The translations under genes and the position numbers were made by a program. From the NCBI RefSeq assembly GCF_014174515.1, contig NZ_JACJUG010000033.1, positions 1 to 44,038 on the forward strand: 44,038 nucleotides of DNA. Direction: 5' to 3'. The notes below the pieces were generated by a model, which was given only the letters and a program-made list of their open reading frames with translations, was not told the DNA's origin and did not search any database. Positions 40,771-44,038 of this stretch are shown here, piece after piece; within the stretch, counting starts at the first letter, position 1; every line of letters starts with the position of its first letter. The stretch comes from Mitsuaria sp. WAJ17. Its GTDB lineage: Bacteria > Pseudomonadota > Gammaproteobacteria > Burkholderiales > Burkholderiaceae_C.

Positions 40771-41865
40771 TTATACGGTGGCGACAACCACGGCAGCACG
40801 CCGCCCGTCGTCAGATGCAAGATGAAGAACTCCGCAGGCCCCTGGCGACAGCGGGTGCAGCATGCTCCTCGACAGATAGGCGAGCATCGCAGGCCCCAAG
40901 GCGGCACCGACCTCGCCCAGGCTGTCGCACAGGGTCAGCAGGGCCAGTGCGTCGCCACCAGAGGGTGCGATGCGCGACATGGCGTTGGCAGCCTCTCGTG
41001 AGTAGAAGGCCTCGCCGTTCTGGTCACTGCAGCGGAAGTCCAGGTCGCGGTAGTCCAATTCCGCCTCGGCCAACGCGGCTCTCAAAGCTCGGGTGAGACC
41101 TTGCGCGCGGCTGGGCGTACTGCCATCCACACGGCCCTCCTCCTGCGAAGAGGCATGTCCCAGGATGCAGACGGCGGACTCAGCAGGGTCAGGTCTTTCC
41201 TGCTGCAACAGCACGGTCGCCGCAGCCTCGCCTGGAATGAAACCGTCAGAGTTCTGCTGCACCAGCAAGCGCTCCTCACCCATCAGCCGGCTGATGGTGG
41301 CGGCATCGATCAGGCTATCGACCCCTGCCAGCAAGACAGCATCGACTTCAGGGGTCTGCAACAGCCGTTGTGCTTGCGCGAGTGCATCAGACAGACCTGC
41401 ACGCCCGAGAGGCAGTACGCCTGATTCGGGGTGAAAGGATAGGTTCAAGGCCTCCACGGCCCTGGTGAACGTCGCATCCCACTGATTGCCTTCGAGCGGA
41501 TACTCCGGCCGGTCTGGCGCCAGCCAGACCAGGGCAACACGGCTCGGATCCAGTCCCGGCCTGCCCTTCAAGCAATCCTCCATGGCCTTCGTCAGCCAGA
41601 TGGCCAGCCTTGAGGCGCCCCACAGTCGACGCTCAGGCATCGCTGCCACCAAGACCCGCTCCCCGGTGTGGGTCTTAAAGTGGCTGTGCTGGAAGTGATC
41701 CATCCCTGCAGCAATGCAAGCATGTGCCGCCGCCAACTCGTAGCCAACAGGGCAACAGAGGCCCGCGCTCCTGATGTAGAGCGGTGCGCGTTGCGCAGCA
41801 CCGCGCTGGGCGGCATCCTCGCTTGGCAAGCGGCGCCACCACGCATTCAGCTTCTGGACGATCAT
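40771..41865 (-). CDS. Ketoacyl-synthase-like protein of T6SS cargo loci, probably catalytically inactive
   Basis: 364 residues from ATG 41865, with GGGAG upstream and a 4-base overlap with DUF2169. The thiolase fold is plain: VDAVLLAGVDSLIDAATISRLMGEERLL and DGFIPGEAAATVLL match FabF-type proteins. The nucleophile Cys of the FabF ACATS region is replaced (aligned stretch GVLPLGRAG) and the active His motif is replaced by CSDQNGEAF. Such proteins (PRK06147 type) recur beside DUF2169 and are considered effector-loading adaptors. A copy of LysR- or acyl-chain functions is not implied. It likely acts in the cytoplasm on the effector or PAAR complex. Confidence 0.82.
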   Translation of the reverse strand: MIVQKLNAWWRRLPSEDAAQRGAAQRAPLYIRSAGLCCPVGYELAAAHACIAAGMDHFQHSHFKTHTGERVLVAAMPERRLWGASRLAIWLTKAMEDCLKGRPGLDPSRVALVWLAPDRPEYPLEGNQWDATFTRAVEALNLSFHPESGVLPLGRAGLSDALAQAQRLLQTPEVDAVLLAGVDSLIDAATISRLMGEERLLVQQNSDGFIPGEAAATVLLQQERPDPAESAVCILGHASSQEEGRVDGSTPSRAQGLTRALRAALAEAELDYRDLDFRCSDQNGEAFYSREAANAMSRIAPSGGDALALLTLCDSLGEVGAALGPAMLAYLSRSMLHPLSPGACGVLHLASDDGRRAAVVVATV

Positions 41866-42998
41866 TCCGAAATCTCCCGAGACAGCAACGCCTCGGGCGG
41901 CATGTCGCCGCATCCGGCACACCCCCCCTCCTGCTCATGCCCCAGCCGCCGGGCATCCCACCAGGCACTGTCAACCTTGCCAACCGTAACTGTGTCGATT
42001 TCCTGGATACGGCGGCGCAAAGGCGCATGGGCGCGCCAGACAGCGCTGAATCTGTCCTTCTCCAATTCAAAGAACAAAGTGTCTGCAGGCGCGGGCACGA
42101 CCTCCACGCTGTAATCCGTGCGCAGGATCCGGACCTCCAAAGGCGCCAAGTCAGGCAACTGGAAGCAGAGCCTGGGAACACCCCTGAGCATGCCCTCCAG
42201 GATGACCTGCTCCCCGCCCTTCGGATACGGCATCTGCTGGTCGGAAGGTGCGCATTGGTTGAACTCATCGCTGAAGTCGTCCGGCAGAAACGGAGCAACA
42301 TCATGCGCCCACGCCTCGTCATAGGTTCCAGCAAACCGAAGGCGGCTCGGAAAGTTGCTTGGAACGGCCGAGAAGGCCTGGGGACTCAGCTTGTCGTACG
42401 GCGACTTCAGTCGCTCGTCAACGGCCTCTAACTGGGCGGCAGGCATGGTGTCAATCTGATCGGCAGTGCGCTTGCCAGCAAAGCCGCGACCGACAGGGTT
42501 CGGGGAATAGACGTCGGCATCACCTGTTCCTGCTGCACCCTTGCTGAGCGGCACCGAACCTCCGAACGCATACCCGAAGTGCAAGGGCACGCTAACGGCA
42601 GATTGGCTGGGGCTCAGTGAATTGACCCCAAGGGTCCTGAACCAATGCCGCGGCCCATGAGCACGCAAGGACTTCTTCAAGGAGCCAACTTGCCAGCTGG
42701 CAAACATCTCCTTGACTGGCTGCCCGGAGGGCGAATGCGCGCAAGCATCAAACAAGACATCGCAGCGTGGCTTGAAGCGAGCAAAGTCGCTGGGGTAGCG
42801 CAAGGCGCTGGAACCCGGCTCGCCATAGAACTCATCTGAAACTGACAAAGGCTCGGGAGCAAGCGGCCGTGCACGCTGGCCCGGCTTGGGAATTTTCCAG
42901 CTGCCTTTGGCAACCACAACGAGATGCTCACGGCCTGAAACGTCCAGTGCCACAGCTACATCCGCAACCAGATGTTTGCTTCCCACATGAATCTGCAT
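41862..42998 (-). CDS. DUF2169 domain protein, T6SS effector adaptor
   Basis: 378 residues. DUF2169 motifs: VVVAKGSWKIP, DEFYGEPGSSALRYPSDFARFKPRCDVLF, GHAHSP-like DACAHSPSGQPVKEM, PLHFGYAFGGSVPLS, YSPNPVGRGFAG, PYDKLSPQAFSAVPSNFPSRLRFAGTYDEAW and PFLPDDFSDEFNQCAPSDQQ. DUF2169 proteins are established adaptors that load particular effectors onto a VgrG/PAAR spike. It is 14 bases after the DUF6484 gene and overlaps the ketoacyl-synthase-like gene by 4. The C-terminus is Cys-rich (EGGCAGCGDMP). Confidence 0.92.
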   Translation of the reverse strand: MQIHVGSKHLVADVAVALDVSGREHLVVVAKGSWKIPKPGQRARPLAPEPLSVSDEFYGEPGSSALRYPSDFARFKPRCDVLFDACAHSPSGQPVKEMFASWQVGSLKKSLRAHGPRHWFRTLGVNSLSPSQSAVSVPLHFGYAFGGSVPLSKGAAGTGDADVYSPNPVGRGFAGKRTADQIDTMPAAQLEAVDERLKSPYDKLSPQAFSAVPSNFPSRLRFAGTYDEAWAHDVAPFLPDDFSDEFNQCAPSDQQMPYPKGGEQVILEGMLRGVPRLCFQLPDLAPLEVRILRTDYSVEVVPAPADTLFFELEKDRFSAVWRAHAPLRRRIQEIDTVTVGKVDSAWWDARRLGHEQEGGCAGCGDMPPEALLSREISE

Positions 42999-43012
42999 AC
43001 CGCTTCGCCGAC

Positions 43013-43501
43013 TCAGTTCACATGCACCGAGCCACCCACGATGCGCTGGGTGGCCGTGGCGTGGCTGGTGATGTAGGTCCCTCGCAGCTGGATGCGCCCG
43101 TCGGCCAGCAGCAGGATGGCGGCCTCTCCGCAGCGCAGCTCGATGCTTTCCTGGGCCTCGATCACATGGTGCTCGCCGTCCACGCGCAGGTCCTGCACCT
43201 GAGCAGGCGCCGGGGATTGATCCCAGACCAGCCCCAGCACCAGGGCAGAGTGGGCCGACATCAGGCTCATGGCCACCTGGCGGCCCACGTGCTCGGCGCC
43301 CAGGGGAACGAGGCTACCGCCCAGCGTAAGGTCGCCCAGGGCCGGTGTGCTGAGCGCCAGCTCACTGCCGCGCAAACACAGGGTGCCAAGCACGATCTGG
43401 CCCATGCCCGGCACGGTACTCTGGACGACGGCATCCAGGTGGGACGGCCCGTCCTGCACCACCTCTGGGCCCTGAGCCTGACGTTGTATGGACGACTTCA
43501 C
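43013..43501 (-). CDS. DUF6484 domain protein next to VgrG
   Basis: 162 residues from a GTG at 43501, which follows the VgrG stop with a GGAG ribosome-binding site inside the end of VgrG. The open frame goes 38 codons further but overlaps VgrG with an Arg-rich, unlike-protein sequence. It resembles DUF6484 (IVLGTLCLRGSELALSTPALGDLTLGG, AMSLMSAHSALVLGLVWDQ), with a C-terminal gp5-like strand repeat (ESIELRCGEAAILLLADGRIQLRGTYITSHATATQRIVGGSVHVN) that may extend or contact the VgrG needle. Confidence 0.8.
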   Translation of the reverse strand: MKSSIQRQAQGPEVVQDGPSHLDAVVQSTVPGMGQIVLGTLCLRGSELALSTPALGDLTLGGSLVPLGAEHVGRQVAMSLMSAHSALVLGLVWDQSPAPAQVQDLRVDGEHHVIEAQESIELRCGEAAILLLADGRIQLRGTYITSHATATQRIVGGSVHVN

Positions 43502-43502
43502 C

Positions 43503-44038
43503 TCAGTTCTCCAGGATCTTCTTGCCCTTGACGGTGATCTCGCCATCGGCATTGAAGCTCTGGGCGTCCGTCGTCCCCACGCTGAAGGTATGGCCATTGA
43601 TCGTGATCGTCCCATCCGACTTCATCGTCAGGCTCGCCTTGCCCACCGTGATGCTGAGCTCGTCTCCGGCCTCGATGGTGTAGGTCTTGCCCACCGTCGT
43701 GCTCTTGCTCATGCCGATCTGGGCGCTCTGGTTCAGCGCCACGGTCGTGTTCATGGCTGCGCCGACGGTGGTCTGGTAGGCCAGGCCGATGCTCAGAGCC
43801 TTGGCCAGACCGATGGTCTCGGCCTTGGCGAGCGCGATGGTTTCGGTCTTGGCCCCGCCGATCGTCACGCTCCGATTCGACCCAATGCTCACCGTCTGGT
43901 TCTGCCCGATGGTGATGGTCTCGTTCTGCCCCACGTCCTCGGTGCGGTTGTCCCCGATGCTGATCGTCTCGTTGTGGTCCACCCGCTCCTTGCGGTCGTT
44001 GTGCACCGTGATCGTCTCGTCGTGGTCCACGGTTTCGG
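43503..44038 (-). CDS. VgrG (TssI) spike protein, C-terminal part; 5' end outside window
   Basis: 178 residues in the window, entering from the right edge in frame (ETVDHDETITVHNDRKERVDH). It is built of short beta-prism repeats of the gp5 needle type (NETISIGDNRTEDVGQ, NETITIGQNQTVSIG, SVTIGGAKTETIALAK), then a closing segment (YTIEAGDELSITVGKASLTMKSDGTITINGH) and a short tail (GEITVKGKKILEN). By family VgrG forms the trimeric spike on the Hcp tube. It is the first gene of the operon visible here; one base separates its stop from the DUF6484 start. Confidence 0.95.
   Translation of the reverse strand, partial: ETVDHDETITVHNDRKERVDHNETISIGDNRTEDVGQNETITIGQNQTVSIGSNRSVTIGGAKTETIALAKAETIGLAKALSIGLAYQTTVGAAMNTTVALNQSAQIGMSKSTTVGKTYTIEAGDELSITVGKASLTMKSDGTITINGHTFSVGTTDAQSFNADGEITVKGKKILEN

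Noticed and set aside
43503..44038. Regular repeats near the right edge as a possible CRISPR or tandem array
   Set aside because: The repeats are codon-phased and encode the beta-prism repeats of VgrG; spacers are not unique and DNA repeats are imperfect.

Overview
High G+C DNA with strong G/C bias at third codon positions, and with Burkholderiales-type gene families and neighbourhoods (apaG next to a Gcr-type site-specific recombinase, rpe, tag, DUF2845, rlmJ, a T6SS cargo island). The best guess is a betaproteobacterium of order Burkholderiales, perhaps near Roseateles/Pelomonas/Rubrivivax; the genus is an inference. I saw no rRNA, tRNA, CRISPR array or complete insertion sequence.

Layout. 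1-7.9 kb: the 5' part of a winged-helix/STAND ATPase regulator, then housekeeping genes (DUF2845, rpe, tag, apaG, recombinase, a 43-residue membrane protein, mltA). 8.1-11.8 kb: a signalling cluster of PAS-PAS histidine kinase (frameshifted at a run of eight C), stand-alone receiver, and receiver-GGDEF-EAL protein, which should couple a phosphorelay to cyclic-di-GMP. 11.8-17.3 kb: DUF427 protein, a membrane pair (DUF2157 and GDYxxLxY), dienelactone hydrolase, methylglyoxal synthase, and two paralogous receivers, each degenerate in a different way. 17.4-30.1 kb: hppD with a divergent LysR gene and a palindrome between them, an NAD(P)H oxidoreductase, a GH18 chitinase-like protein, an EamA transporter, an M48 protease with a pilin-like tail, rlmJ, an Old Yellow Enzyme, a MOSC protein and two exported unknowns. 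30.1-35.6 kb: a 727-base gene-free stretch rich in inverted repeats, a large PKD-type lipoprotein, a LysR regulator, and an orphan livM with one copy of a short repeat upstream and a variant copy downstream.

35.6-44.0 kb is one minus-strand operon, read from the right edge: VgrG (3' part), DUF6484, DUF2169 adaptor, a ketoacyl-synthase-like protein lacking its catalytic cysteine, a DUF4150 PAAR-like tip protein, a GHH-type nuclease effector, two lower-G+C genes that are candidate immunity or accessory proteins, a TIGR02270 HEAT protein and a thioredoxin-like protein. Most junctions overlap by 4 bases or are separated by 1-36 bases. It reads as a complete type VI secretion cargo module and is the most interesting locus here.

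Across the window a 14-base word, GGGTCAGGTCTTGC, occurs six times, with a variant next to livM. That is far above chance, and several copies lie inside reading frames. Several convergent gene pairs also share inverted repeats that contain or adjoin their stop codons.
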